DNA from: FEN-1250 sp038237245
Lineage (GTDB): Bacteria; Gemmatimonadota; Gemmatimonadetes; Gemmatimonadales; Gemmatimonadaceae
Direction of reading: 5' to 3'
DNA: 64,000 nt
NCBI GenBank assembly: GCA_038237245.1
Contig: JBBRYY010000003.1
Location: forward strand, 12,220 to 76,219
Positions 17,338 through 26,448 of this stretch are shown piece by piece (within the stretch, counting starts at the first letter, position 1; every line of letters begins with the position of its first letter). A program made the position numbers and the translations under genes. The notes under the pieces are model-generated. The model saw only the letters and a list, made by a program, of their open reading frames with translations. It did not search any database and was not told where the DNA came from.

Positions 17338-19466
17338 TCGTCGCACTCGTAGCGATCCTCGCACAGCTGCACGCGCCGCAACGCGCGGCGCAGCAGCGCG
17401 TGCGGGATATCGTCGCGCGCGATGCCCCGGCGATCGTCTCCCGCGCCGTGCTCGACACGAGCGCGCTCGTCAACTTTCGGGTGCTCGTGCAGCCGGAGAC
17501 GGTCTACGTCGGTCAGCAGGCGAACTACCAGCTCGGCGTCTTCCTCGACGAGACGGTGCGCGATCGCATGCGCAGCATGGAGGCGCTCGCCCCCGAGATG
17601 CGCTCGATGATGGCGTACGAGCCACCAGCACCGCTGGCCGGCTTTCCGCTTCGCAACGCGTCCGGGCATCGCTACGAGGCGCACGTCTACCAGCGCCCGA
17701 TCTTTCCGTTGAGCGCGGGACGCGTTGCGATTCCGCCTGCGCGGCTGCTCTACGCGATGCCGCTCTCGTATTCCTTCTTCAGCCGCGAGGAAAGCTTCGA
17801 GCTGCGCAGCGACAGCGCAGTCATCGTTGCGCTCGAGCCACCGCAGGCAGGTCGTCCCGCGGACTGGCCCGGCGCCGTGGGCGAGCTGCGCCTGAGTACC
17901 GCGGTCGACAGCGCGGCGGCGCGCGTCGGCGACGCGATGCGGCTCGTCGTGCGCGTGAGCGGGCAGGGGAACGTGAAGCTCTTTCCACGCCCCGCGCTCT
18001 CTCTCACCTGGGCGACGTCCACCGCCGAGGGCGAGCGCGTGACGATGTCTGCCGACTCGATGCACATCGGCGGCACGAAGGAATTCGATTGGCTGATCAC
18101 TCCACGCGTCGCCGGGCGCGTGGAAGTGCCCGCACTGCGCTATCCGTATTTCGATCCGTATGCGAGGCAGTACGAGGTGGCCGAGAGCGCGCCGGTGGCG
18201 ATCTACATCGCTGCGGGGAATCTCGCATCGTCGGACACGAGCACCGCGAGCTCGGCGCCGCGCTGGATGCTCCGCCCGGAGTATCGCGGCCCGCTCGCGC
18301 CTCCGCTCTACCGCTCGCAGACGCTGCTCTTCGCTCTTCTCGCGCTTCCGATTCCCGTGCTCGTGCTCGCGGGCACGCGCCGTCCGCGCAAGCGCAAGCG
18401 CGAGCGCACCGTCTCGCCCGCGTCGACACTGCGCGCGCTCGCGCGCACGGAGTCCACCGCGCGCGAAGTCAGCACGGTACGTCGGACCTTCCTGAGCGCC
18501 ACCGCCGACCGACTCGGCGCATCCGCCACGGTGCTCGCCGAGCCCGCGGCGATCAGGCAGCTCGCGCTGCGCGCGGGGGTGACGCCGGCAACGGCAGATC
18601 GCGCGCAGGCACTCATCGCCGAGCTGAATGCCGCATCGTACGATGTGGCGGGGGAGTGGAGCGGCGACGGCGTGCAGCGCGCCTACGATCTCTATCGCGC
18701 GATCGATCGCGAAGCGCGCCCGCGCCGCGCGCCGCGCGTGCCAGCCGCCCTCGCACTGGTGCTCGGCGTGCTCGCGATCGCCGCTGCCGCCCACGCCGCG
18801 AACGGCGCGGACGCGCTCTTCGCGCGCGGCTACGATGCGTACGCGCACGGACGGTATGCCGCCGCCGCGAGCGACTTCGCCGATCTCGCCGCGCACGAGC
18901 CGCGTGCGCCCGACGTGTGGGCCAACATGGGCACCGCCGCCTTTTCCGCGGGCGACACCGCGCGCGCGCTCGTCGGGTGGCAGCGCGCACTTCGCCTCGA
19001 ACCGCTCGCCGTCGACGTGCGCGACCGCCTCGATCTCATCTCGCCGACCGCGCCATCTTCGCCGGGCTTCGTCCCCGCAATGCCGCCGCTCCCACTCGCA
19101 GTGCTCGCGGTCGCCCTCTGGCTCGCGGCGTGGCTGTCACTCGCATGGCAGGCGCGCAAGCGGGGTGCGGCCGCGCAGCGGCTTCGTGTGGCAACCCCCG
19201 CGCTTGCGATGTGCGCGGCGATCTTCTTCGCCGCCGCCACGGTCGCGCTCGACCGCCGCATCAACGCCACCGATCTCGCCGTCATCGCGAAGGATGCCCC
19301 GCTGCACGTCCTTCCCGCCCTCGCCTCCGATCGCGGCGCGACGCTACGGACGGGAGACATCGCCCGCATCCTCGAGTCCGAGGGCGCCTGGGCCCGCGTC
19401 TCTGCCGACGGCGGCCGCCAGGGGTGGATGGACGCATCGGCGCTCGCGCGTATTCCGCACGACTGA
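17334..19466 (+). CDS. BatD-BatE fusion: BatD oxygen-tolerance domain plus TPR and SH3 regions
   Basis: 710 residues from GTG 17334 (GTGA overlap). An N-terminal signal segment precedes a large BatD-type extracytoplasmic beta domain (for example VRVSGQGNVKLFPRPAL and GGTKEFDWLITPRVAGRVEV). A membrane helix follows near residue 325-345. A third section has a TPR pair (YDAYAHGRYAAAASDFADLA; MGTAAFSAGDTARALVGWQR), two more membrane helices, and a C-terminal SH3-like domain ending in GRQGWMDASALARI. The TPR plus SH3 half corresponds to BatE. This completes a BatA-B/C-D/E set behind MoxR-DUF58. Confidence 0.87.
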   Translation: MIVALVAILAQLHAPQRAAQQRVRDIVARDAPAIVSRAVLDTSALVNFRVLVQPETVYVGQQANYQLGVFLDETVRDRMRSMEALAPEMRSMMAYEPPAPLAGFPLRNASGHRYEAHVYQRPIFPLSAGRVAIPPARLLYAMPLSYSFFSREESFELRSDSAVIVALEPPQAGRPADWPGAVGELRLSTAVDSAAARVGDAMRLVVRVSGQGNVKLFPRPALSLTWATSTAEGERVTMSADSMHIGGTKEFDWLITPRVAGRVEVPALRYPYFDPYARQYEVAESAPVAIYIAAGNLASSDTSTASSAPRWMLRPEYRGPLAPPLYRSQTLLFALLALPIPVLVLAGTRRPRKRKRERTVSPASTLRALARTESTAREVSTVRRTFLSATADRLGASATVLAEPAAIRQLALRAGVTPATADRAQALIAELNAASYDVAGEWSGDGVQRAYDLYRAIDREARPRRAPRVPAALALVLGVLAIAAAAHAANGADALFARGYDAYAHGRYAAAASDFADLAAHEPRAPDVWANMGTAAFSAGDTARALVGWQRALRLEPLAVDVRDRLDLISPTAPSSPGFVPAMPPLPLAVLAVALWLAAWLSLAWQARKRGAAAQRLRVATPALAMCAAIFFAAATVALDRRINATDLAVIAKDAPLHVLPALASDRGATLRTGDIARILESEGAWARVSADGGRQGWMDASALARIPHD

Positions 19467-19498
19467 CGCCGCTCCTCCGCTCCCGATAACTTTCCGGG

Positions 19499-21229
19499 AT
19501 GTCCCGGATAGCAGTCCTCGCACGCACCGTCATCGACCAGATCGCCGCCGGTGAGGTGGTCGAGCGCCCCGCGTCGGTAGTGAAGGAGCTCGTCGAAAAT
19601 TCGCTCGATGCCGGTGCGACGACGATCGACATCGTCGTCGACGATGGCGGCCGCGTGCGCATCCGCGTCGCCGATGACGGCACCGGGATGGAGCGCGCGG
19701 ACGCCGTGCTCGCGCTCGCCCGCCACGCCACCTCCAAGATCCACGTCACCGATGATCTCGTCGGCGTCGGCTCCTTCGGCTTTCGCGGTGAGGCGCTCCC
19801 CGCCATTGCGTCGGTCTCCGAGCTCGAAGTCGAGACCGCGCCGGCCGACGGCGCCGGCACCCTCCTCCGCGTGACCGGCGGCGAGATGGGTGACGTGCGC
19901 GACGCCGCGCGCCGCCGCGGCACCACGATCACCGTCTCGCGTCTCTTCTTCAATGCGCCATCGCGCCAGCCCTTCCTCCGCTCCGCGCGCTCCGAATGGC
20001 GAGGCATCAGCGAGGTCGTCACCGCGCTCGCGCTCACGCGCCGCGACGTGCGTCTCTCGGTCGTGCACGACGGAAAGCAGGTGGTCTCCCTTCCGCCCGC
20101 GAGCTCGCTACAGAGCCGTCTCGCCGGGCTGTGGGGTGCGCCGTTCGCCGAGCGCCTCGTGCCGGTGGACGACGTGCAGGGCGCCATCCACGTGTCGGGA
20201 CTCATCGAGCGCCCCGCCGACGTCGGCACCGCGGGGCGCCGTCTCTTCCTCACCGTGAATGGCCGCGCCGTGCGCGATCACGGCATCGTGCGCGCCGCGG
20301 AGCAGGCGTACCGCTCCACGATCCCCGCCGGTGCACGCCCCACGCTCTGTCTCGATGTCGTCGTCCCCGCGAATCTCGTCGACGTCAACGTGCATCCGAT
20401 GAAGGCCGAGGTTCGCTTTCGCGATCGCTGGATCGTCGAGCGCGCAGTCGAGCACTCCGTGCGCCATGCGCTCGGCGGCACCGCGAGCGCTGCGAACGTC
20501 GGTCCGCGCACGTGGGCGTACCCCACATCGTTCGCCGCGCCGACAGCGGTGGACGTGGAGATCCTCTCCCCTCCGGCGCCAGCTGAAGAAGGGCTGCTCG
20601 CACCGCAGTCGAGCGACTTCGTCACGGCTGCGGATACGTCGTTCGTCGCGCCGACTCCCGAGGTGCCGCCGCTCGTACAGCTTGCGCGCATGTACATCAT
20701 GTTCGAGGGCGAAGGCGGCGTCGTGCTCATCGATCAGCACTCCGCGCACGAACGCATTCTCTACGAGCGCTTCATGCGCACGCTCGAGCAGGGCGAGACG
20801 CCATCGCAGCGGCTGCTCTTCCCCATCACCCTCCATCTCGGCCCCGCGGAGGGCGAGGCGTTCGAGCAGCACCAGGAGCTCTTCGCGAAGCTCGGCTTCG
20901 AGATCGAGGGGTTCGGCGGGCACACGCTCATCGTGAGCAGCGTCCCGATGCCGCATCCGCGCTTCGATGCACCCCGCTGCCTACGCGAGACGCTCGATGC
21001 GCTCAGCGGCAATCGCGATGCCGGCGTCGCGACGCGGCACGAGCGCCTCGCGGCAACGCTCGCGTGCAAGGCGGCGATCAAGGCCGGCGAGATACTTTCC
21101 CCGGGCGAGATGCGCGCGCTCTTCCTCGCGCTCGCAGCGACGACGCTCCCTGCGCACGATGTGCATGGCCGGAGCACGATCGTGCAGCTTCCGTGGCCAG
21201 AGATCGAGCGGCGGTTTGGACGAAGCTGA
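19499..21229 (+). CDS. mutL: DNA mismatch repair protein MutL
   Basis: 576 residues. The GHKL ATPase domain is complete: VIDQIAAGEVVERPASVVKE, LVENSLDAGAT, the DDGTGM motif and FGFRGEALPAIASV. The C-terminal dimerisation domain carries DQHSAHERILYE (endonuclease motif DQHAxxExxxxE with Ser for Ala) and ACKAAIKAGE, but the usual CPHGRP motif reads DVHGRS. A final FGR is retained. By family, it couples MutS mismatch recognition to strand incision. It is followed by miaA with a 14-base overlap, the same mutL-miaA order as in many bacteria. Confidence 0.95.
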   Translation: MSRIAVLARTVIDQIAAGEVVERPASVVKELVENSLDAGATTIDIVVDDGGRVRIRVADDGTGMERADAVLALARHATSKIHVTDDLVGVGSFGFRGEALPAIASVSELEVETAPADGAGTLLRVTGGEMGDVRDAARRRGTTITVSRLFFNAPSRQPFLRSARSEWRGISEVVTALALTRRDVRLSVVHDGKQVVSLPPASSLQSRLAGLWGAPFAERLVPVDDVQGAIHVSGLIERPADVGTAGRRLFLTVNGRAVRDHGIVRAAEQAYRSTIPAGARPTLCLDVVVPANLVDVNVHPMKAEVRFRDRWIVERAVEHSVRHALGGTASAANVGPRTWAYPTSFAAPTAVDVEILSPPAPAEEGLLAPQSSDFVTAADTSFVAPTPEVPPLVQLARMYIMFEGEGGVVLIDQHSAHERILYERFMRTLEQGETPSQRLLFPITLHLGPAEGEAFEQHQELFAKLGFEIEGFGGHTLIVSSVPMPHPRFDAPRCLRETLDALSGNRDAGVATRHERLAATLACKAAIKAGEILSPGEMRALFLALAATTLPAHDVHGRSTIVQLPWPEIERRFGRS

Positions 21230-22148
21230 GTCGCTGCGCATCATCTGCGGCCCGACGGGCGCCGGAAAGTCGGCGCTCGCGTTCGCCCTCGCGCGCGCAC
21301 ATCCCGCAACGATCATCAGCGCCGACTCGCGCCAGATCTACCGGGGTTTCGACATCGGCACCGCGAAGCCGTCGAAGCGCGAGCAGAAGCAGCAGCCGCA
21401 TCGCGGTATCGATGTCGTCGAGCCAACTGATCGGTACTCGGCAGCGCGATGGGCCGAGGGCGCGCGCGAGTGGATCGCCGAGTCGGTCGCCGCGCGACGC
21501 ACGCCGCTCGTCGTCGGCGGCGCGGGACTTTATCTGCGCGCGCTCACCGATCCACTCTTTGACGAGCCACCACTCGATCCCGCGAAGCGCGATGCGCTCG
21601 AGGCCGAGCTTGCCACGTTGAGCGTCGCCGAGCTCAAACGGTGGTGCGAGCGCCTCGACCCCGCACGCGCGCATCTGGGTCGCACGCAGCTGCTGCGGGC
21701 GATCACCGTCGCGCTCCTCTCGGGGACGCGGATCTCCGAGTGGCATGCGCACGAGCCCCGCGCGGCGGCGGTGTCGGCGCGGTATCTTGTGGTGGATCCG
21801 GGCACCGGGCTCTCGCGGAAGCTCGACGAGCGCTTCGCCTCGATGCTCGAGGCGGGGTGGGAGGGCGAGGTCGTGCGGCTCATGCGCACGGTTCCGGCGG
21901 ATGCACCGGCATGGAACGGCACCGGCTACAAGTGGATTCGCGCGGCGGTGCTCGATGAAGTCTCGAGGCAGGACGCGCTGGCCAAGGTGCGCATCGACAC
22001 ACGCCAGTACGCCAAGCGGCAGCGCACCTGGTTTCGGCATCAGCTGCCCGCCGCACGCGTGACGAGGATCGACCCGGGCGCGCCGGACGCGCTCGAGCAG
22101 GCGATGCGCTGGTGGAATGCGACCGATGACGGAGGAGTGCTGGCGTGA
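21216..22148 (+). CDS. miaA: tRNA dimethylallyltransferase
   Basis: 310 residues from TTG 21216, inside the 3' end of mutL. P-loop GPTGAGKSALAFALA, then the diagnostic ISADSRQIYRGFDIGTAKPS, VVGGAGLYLRAL, and the C-terminal YAKRQRTWFRHQ. It transfers dimethylallyl from DMAPP to N6 of A37 in tRNAs reading UNN codons. The start is inferred: TTG is the only in-frame initiation codon just before the conserved N-terminus. bshA follows with a GTGA overlap. Confidence 0.95.
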   Translation: MDEAESLRIICGPTGAGKSALAFALARAHPATIISADSRQIYRGFDIGTAKPSKREQKQQPHRGIDVVEPTDRYSAARWAEGAREWIAESVAARRTPLVVGGAGLYLRALTDPLFDEPPLDPAKRDALEAELATLSVAELKRWCERLDPARAHLGRTQLLRAITVALLSGTRISEWHAHEPRAAAVSARYLVVDPGTGLSRKLDERFASMLEAGWEGEVVRLMRTVPADAPAWNGTGYKWIRAAVLDEVSRQDALAKVRIDTRQYAKRQRTWFRHQLPAARVTRIDPGAPDALEQAMRWWNATDDGGVLA

Positions 22149-23281
22149 AGATCGGCATCACCTGCTATCCCACGTACGGCGGATCCGGCGCCGTCGCGAC
22201 AGAGCTCGGCATCGCACTGGCCGCTCGCGGGCACGAGGTCCACTTCATCACGTATCAGCAGCCCTTCCGGCTGCGCGGCTTCACCCCGGGGATCTTCTAC
22301 CACGAGGTGGATGTCGTCCGCTATCCGCTCTTCGAATATCCGCCGTACGATCTCGCGCTCGCGGTGCGCATTCACGAGGTCGTGCGCGACCACGACCTCG
22401 AGCTGGTCCACGCGCATTACGCGATCCCGCACGCCACGAGCGCCTGGATCGCGCGCGAGATGCTCGAGGATTCCGGAAGCTCGGTGCAGATCATCACGAC
22501 GCTGCACGGCACCGACATCACGCTCATCGGCCAGGACCCCTCGTTCCGCACGATCACGAAATTTTCGATCGAGCGCTCCAACGGCCTCACGGCAGTGTCG
22601 GAGTATCTGCGGCGTGAGACCATCTCGACCTTCGGCTGCAACCAGTGCAAGGTCGAGGTGATCCACAACTTCGTCGACCCCACCGTCTACAAGCGCTCGC
22701 GCTACAAGCCGGTGCTTCGCGAGCAGACGGGGGAGGGAAAGCGGATCATCCTCCACGTCTCGAACTTTCGCCCGATCAAGCGCGTGCGCGACGTCGTGCG
22801 CATCTTCGCCGGCATCGAGCGCGAGGTGCCGAGCGTGCTCTTCATGATCGGCGATGGTCCCGATCGCACGGCGGCCGAGGAAGAGGCACGGCTGCTCGGC
22901 GTCGAGCGATCGGTGTTCTTCCTCGGGAAGCTGGACTCCGTCGCGCCGCTGCTCGCGAGCGCCGAGCTCTTTCTCCTTCCGAGTACCAACGAGTCGTTCG
23001 GCCTGAGCGCACTCGAGGCGCTCGCGTGCGGCGTGCCCGTCGTCGCCACCGATGTAGGCGGGCTCCCCGAGGTGATTCGCGATGGCGTCACCGGCGCCCT
23101 CCGCCCGGTCGGCGATGTAGAGGGAATGGCGGACGCAGGGATCGCGATCCTTCGCGATGAGGACACGTGGAAGGCGATGAGCGATGCGGCCGCCGCGGAT
23201 GCGCATTCGCGTTTCGCGCTCGACAACATCGTCGCCGAGTACGAAAGCTTCTATGCGCGCACCCTCGCTGCGCGCGGCTAG
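22145..23281 (+). CDS. bshA: N-acetyl-alpha-D-glucosaminyl L-malate synthase BshA (bacillithiol biosynthesis)
   Basis: 378-residue GT4 glycosyltransferase with the BshA-specific opening MKIGITCYPTYGGSGAVATE and the segments HEVHFITYQQPFRL and LVHAHYAIPHATSA. The GT4 donor site with NESFGLSALEALACGVPVVA is intact (E-x7-E motif). It joins GlcNAc from UDP-GlcNAc to L-malate, the first step to bacillithiol. BshB and BshC are not in this window. It begins GTGA on miaA and overlaps the next gene by 29 bases. Confidence 0.95.
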   Translation: MKIGITCYPTYGGSGAVATELGIALAARGHEVHFITYQQPFRLRGFTPGIFYHEVDVVRYPLFEYPPYDLALAVRIHEVVRDHDLELVHAHYAIPHATSAWIAREMLEDSGSSVQIITTLHGTDITLIGQDPSFRTITKFSIERSNGLTAVSEYLRRETISTFGCNQCKVEVIHNFVDPTVYKRSRYKPVLREQTGEGKRIILHVSNFRPIKRVRDVVRIFAGIEREVPSVLFMIGDGPDRTAAEEEARLLGVERSVFFLGKLDSVAPLLASAELFLLPSTNESFGLSALEALACGVPVVATDVGGLPEVIRDGVTGALRPVGDVEGMADAGIAILRDEDTWKAMSDAAAADAHSRFALDNIVAEYESFYARTLAARG

Positions 23282-24083
23282 TGCGGCGCTCCGCCTCGTG
23301 CGCTGGGCGAATGCGCTCATCGCTGCGGCGGGCGTGATCGTCGGTGCGTGGTGGGCGGGGTGGGGCGATTCCGCCGCGATCGCGCTCGCCGCGCTCTCCG
23401 CCGTCGCGCTCACGGCCGCCGCGAACGCCTGGAACGATCTCGCCGACGAAGACATCGACCGCATCGCGCATCCGATGCGCCCACTTCCCTCCGGCGCGAT
23501 GCGCGCGGACGCGGCCGAGAGGATCGCGATGACTGCCGCAACGGGCGCCGTGCTGTGCGCATCCGCCGTCAGCGTCACGCTCGGCGTCTGCACGGTTGGC
23601 GTGCTCCTCCTGATGCGATTGTACAGTCCATGGCTCAAGCGCGCGGGACTCGCGGGCAACGCAATCGTATCGCTCCTCGCATCGCTGCCGTTCCTGTACG
23701 GCAGCTACGCCGCTGGCCGCTGGGAGCTCGGCGTGCCGCTCGTACTGATCGCGATCCCGCTCCACCTCGCGCGCGAGCTCGCGAAGGATCTCGATGATCG
23801 TGCTGCGGACCGCGGAACGCGCCGCACGCTTCCGATCATCGCGGGCGCGCACGTCGCCCGCGCACTCGTCGTCGCGGCGCTCCTCGCGGCCGGCGTCGCG
23901 CTGGCGCTCGGCATCGTTCCGCTCGTGAAGTCGCCCGCGCTCCTCCTCGCTGCGCTCGTCCCCGCGCTCTCGGCCATGCTCCTCGCGACCGTGCTCGCGT
24001 TGCGCGGCCGGCCGGGCAGCCCCGCATTCTTCAAGCTCGGCATGCTCTGCGCGATGGCCGCGCTCATCGTCGCACGCGCATGA
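23253..24083 (+). CDS. UbiA-superfamily prenyltransferase (digeranylgeranylglyceryl phosphate synthase-like)
   Basis: About 276 residues from ATG 23253, overlapping bshA by 29 bases. It is almost entirely hydrophobic helices. The first Asp-rich motif reads NDLADEDIDRIAHPMRPLPSG, the NDxxDxxxDxxxxPxRPLxSG form common in archaeal-type DGGGP synthases and some Bacteroidota relatives. The second is ELAKDLDDRAADRGTRRTLP. UbiA enzymes transfer prenyl groups from polyprenyl diphosphate to an acceptor at the membrane. The acceptor (glycerophosphate lipid, quinone ring or other) cannot be told from sequence. Confidence 0.85.
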   Translation: MRAPSLRAASAALRLVRWANALIAAAGVIVGAWWAGWGDSAAIALAALSAVALTAAANAWNDLADEDIDRIAHPMRPLPSGAMRADAAERIAMTAATGAVLCASAVSVTLGVCTVGVLLLMRLYSPWLKRAGLAGNAIVSLLASLPFLYGSYAAGRWELGVPLVLIAIPLHLARELAKDLDDRAADRGTRRTLPIIAGAHVARALVVAALLAAGVALALGIVPLVKSPALLLAALVPALSAMLLATVLALRGRPGSPAFFKLGMLCAMAALIVARA

Positions 24084-24105
24084 ATCTCACCCTCACTCAC
24101 TCGCA

Positions 24106-24915
24106 ATGACCGTCTTTCAGGCGCTGGTGCTCGGCATCCTGCAGGGGCTCGCCGAATTCCTTCCGATTTCGAGCTCGGCGCACCTCGCGCTTGCGCCATG
24201 GGTCTTCGGGTGGCCCGAGCCGGGGCTCGCTGTCGACGTCGCACTCCACGTCGGCACGCTGGTCGCCGTGCTCGTGTACTTTCGCGAAGAGTGGGGGAAG
24301 CTGATCATGGCGGCGATCGAGATCGTGCGCTCACAGCGGATCCAGACCGCCGAGCAGCGGCGCGTGATCTATCTGATCGTCGCCACGATTCCGGGCGCGA
24401 TCGCGGGGCTCCTGCTCAACGATTACGCCGAGTCGACCTTCCGCTCGCCGGCACTGATCGCGAGCGCGCTCGCGGTGATGGGCGTCGTCCTCTGGTTCGT
24501 CGACCGCATACGTCCGGCGAACCGTCCGCTCGATTCGATCCGCTGGTCCGATGCGATCCTGATCGGCCTCGCGCAGGGGTGCGCGCTCCTTCCCGGCGTC
24601 TCACGCTCCGGTGCGACGATCACCGCGGGCCGCTCGCTCGCCCTCGATCGCGCGAGCGCGGCGACCTTCAGCTTCCTCATGAGCATGCCGATCATCGCGG
24701 CTGCGGCGGTCTTCAAGGTGCCGCATATGCTGCGCGAGGACGGTGCATCGACGCCGCTGCTCGTCGGCGTGGTCGCGTCGGCGATCAGCGGATGGCTCGC
24801 GATCGCGATCGTAATGCGCTACGTGCGCTCGCACAGCTACGGCGTCTTCGCGGTGTATCGCGTGGTGGTCGGTCTCGCAGTGCTCGCGCTCGTCTACGTG
24901 CGCGCGCGTGGTTAG
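24106..24915 (+). CDS. uppP: Undecaprenyl-diphosphatase UppP (BacA)
   Basis: 269-residue membrane protein with both catalytic motifs: GILQGLAEFLPISSSAHL at residues ~9-26 and LLPGVSRSGATIT around 163-175. It dephosphorylates undecaprenyl diphosphate to recycle the lipid carrier for peptidoglycan and O-antigen synthesis, and overproduction is known to give bacitracin resistance. Usual length for the family. birA starts inside its last codons (8-base overlap). Confidence 0.96.
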   Translation: MTVFQALVLGILQGLAEFLPISSSAHLALAPWVFGWPEPGLAVDVALHVGTLVAVLVYFREEWGKLIMAAIEIVRSQRIQTAEQRRVIYLIVATIPGAIAGLLLNDYAESTFRSPALIASALAVMGVVLWFVDRIRPANRPLDSIRWSDAILIGLAQGCALLPGVSRSGATITAGRSLALDRASAATFSFLMSMPIIAAAAVFKVPHMLREDGASTPLLVGVVASAISGWLAIAIVMRYVRSHSYGVFAVYRVVVGLAVLALVYVRARG

Positions 24916-25666
24916 CGTGGTTGCGGCAGAGACGTATGCCGGCGCGAGCGCGGTGACGATTGCCGCGCGCTGCGGAGTCCCGCTCGCAGAGCTGTACGAC
25001 GACGTGACGTCGACGCTCGACATCGCCCACCCGCTCGCGCGCCAGGGCGCGCCGGAAGGGACGCTGGTTCTCGCGGAGCGGCAGACCGCGGGGCGGGGAC
25101 GGAGCGGGCGCACGTGGGCATCGGAAGAAGGGGCAGGGATCTGGATGACGCTCATCGAGCGCCCGCGCGACGATGCCGCGCTCGAGGTACTCTCGCTGCG
25201 CGTCGGGCTCGCGGCGGCCCGCGCGCTCGAGGCGTTCACCAGCGGCGAGCTGCGTGTGAAGTGGCCGAACGATCTGATGCTCGATGATGGGAAGCTCGGC
25301 GGAATCCTCATTGAGAGCCGGTGGCGCGACGAGCGCGTGGACTGGGTCGCGATCGGCGTCGGCATCAACTGCCGCGTGCCGCGGGAGATCCCGCACGCGC
25401 GCGCGTTGCGCGAGGGAGTGAGTCGCATCGATGTGCTCGCGGAGCTCGTGCCTGCGATACGGGCCGCTGCGTCGCGCACGGGCGCGCTCGGCGACGCCGA
25501 GCTGCACGACTTCGAGCGCCGCGACTGGGCGCGCGGGAAGCGATGCTCTGCGCCCGTCGCGGGCGTCGTGCGCGGCATCGACGCGCGTGGCGGACTGCTT
25601 GTGCGCACCAATGGTGGAGATCTCACCGCGCGCAGCGGCTCTCTGGAACTCGAGGAGGCACTGTGA
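24908..25666 (+). CDS. birA: Biotin--[acetyl-CoA-carboxylase] ligase (monofunctional)
   Basis: 252 residues with the biotinyl-5'-AMP loop ERQTAGRGRSGRTW and the catalytic KWPNDLMLDDGKLGGILIE segment. The small C-terminal domain (APVAGVVRGIDARGGLLV) is present. There is no N-terminal helix-turn-helix, so this is a group I enzyme without repressor function. It attaches biotin to the carboxyl carrier protein. It uses GTG overlapping uppP, and coaX begins at its stop (GTGA), the common birA-coaX pairing. Confidence 0.94.
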   Translation: MVSVVAAETYAGASAVTIAARCGVPLAELYDDVTSTLDIAHPLARQGAPEGTLVLAERQTAGRGRSGRTWASEEGAGIWMTLIERPRDDAALEVLSLRVGLAAARALEAFTSGELRVKWPNDLMLDDGKLGGILIESRWRDERVDWVAIGVGINCRVPREIPHARALREGVSRIDVLAELVPAIRAAASRTGALGDAELHDFERRDWARGKRCSAPVAGVVRGIDARGGLLVRTNGGDLTARSGSLELEEAL

Positions 25667-26448
25667 TTCTCGTATTCGACATCGGCAACACGGAGACGAC
25701 CGTCGGCGTCTTCGACGGCGATACGTTGCACTCGCATTGGCGGCTGACGACCGCGGTCGAGCGCACGCCGGACGAGCTTGGGCTTCTGCTGCACGACCTG
25801 CTGCGCGCCGGCAATCTCGAGCGCGCGCAGGTGACCGGCGCCGCGATCGGCTCCGTGGTGCCGGCGGTCACCGCGCCGCTCGTCGAGGCATGCGATCGCT
25901 GGCTCGGCGTGAAGGCGCGCGTGATCGATGCGCGCGCGGGGCTGCCGATCGTGCTCCAGGTCGATGAGCCGCTCACCGTCGGGGCCGATCGGATCCTCAA
26001 CACGCTCGCCGCGAGCCGCATCTACGCCGTCGACACGGTCGTCGTCGATCTCGGCACCGCGACCACCTACGACTGCATCACCGCCGCGGGCGTCTTCTTC
26101 GGCGGGATCATCGCGCCGGGGCTGCGCACGTCGGCGGACACCCTCATTCGTCGCACGTCGAAGCTTCCGGCGACGGAGCTCGTTCCGCCTGCACGCGCGA
26201 TCGGCACGCGCACGGAGGAGTGCATTCGCGCGGGGGTGCTCTTCGGCGCAGCGGACGCGATCGATGGACTCGTGCGACGGATCAAGGACGAATGGCCGAA
26301 CGGACGCGTGCCAAAGATCGTGGCGACGGGCGGCCTCGCGCCGCTCGTGACGTCGATCTGCAGGGAGATCGATCTCGTCGAGCCCTATCTCACGTTGTAC
26401 GGGCTGCAGATCGCCTTCGCGTTCCTCGAGCACTCCGCCACGGCGTGA
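25663..26448 (+). CDS. coaX: Type III pantothenate kinase
   Basis: 261 residues from GTG 25663, preceded by a strong GAGGAGG Shine-Dalgarno about seven bases upstream. ASKHA-fold signatures: LVFDIGNTETTVGVFDG at the N-terminus, VGADRILNTLAA and VDLGTATTYDCIT in the middle, and GGIIAPGLRTSADTL. It phosphorylates pantothenate in the first step of CoA biosynthesis; this type needs a monovalent cation and is not feedback-inhibited by CoA. The next gene starts GTGA on its stop. Confidence 0.95.
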   Translation: MILVFDIGNTETTVGVFDGDTLHSHWRLTTAVERTPDELGLLLHDLLRAGNLERAQVTGAAIGSVVPAVTAPLVEACDRWLGVKARVIDARAGLPIVLQVDEPLTVGADRILNTLAASRIYAVDTVVVDLGTATTYDCITAAGVFFGGIIAPGLRTSADTLIRRTSKLPATELVPPARAIGTRTEECIRAGVLFGAADAIDGLVRRIKDEWPNGRVPKIVATGGLAPLVTSICREIDLVEPYLTLYGLQIAFAFLEHSATA

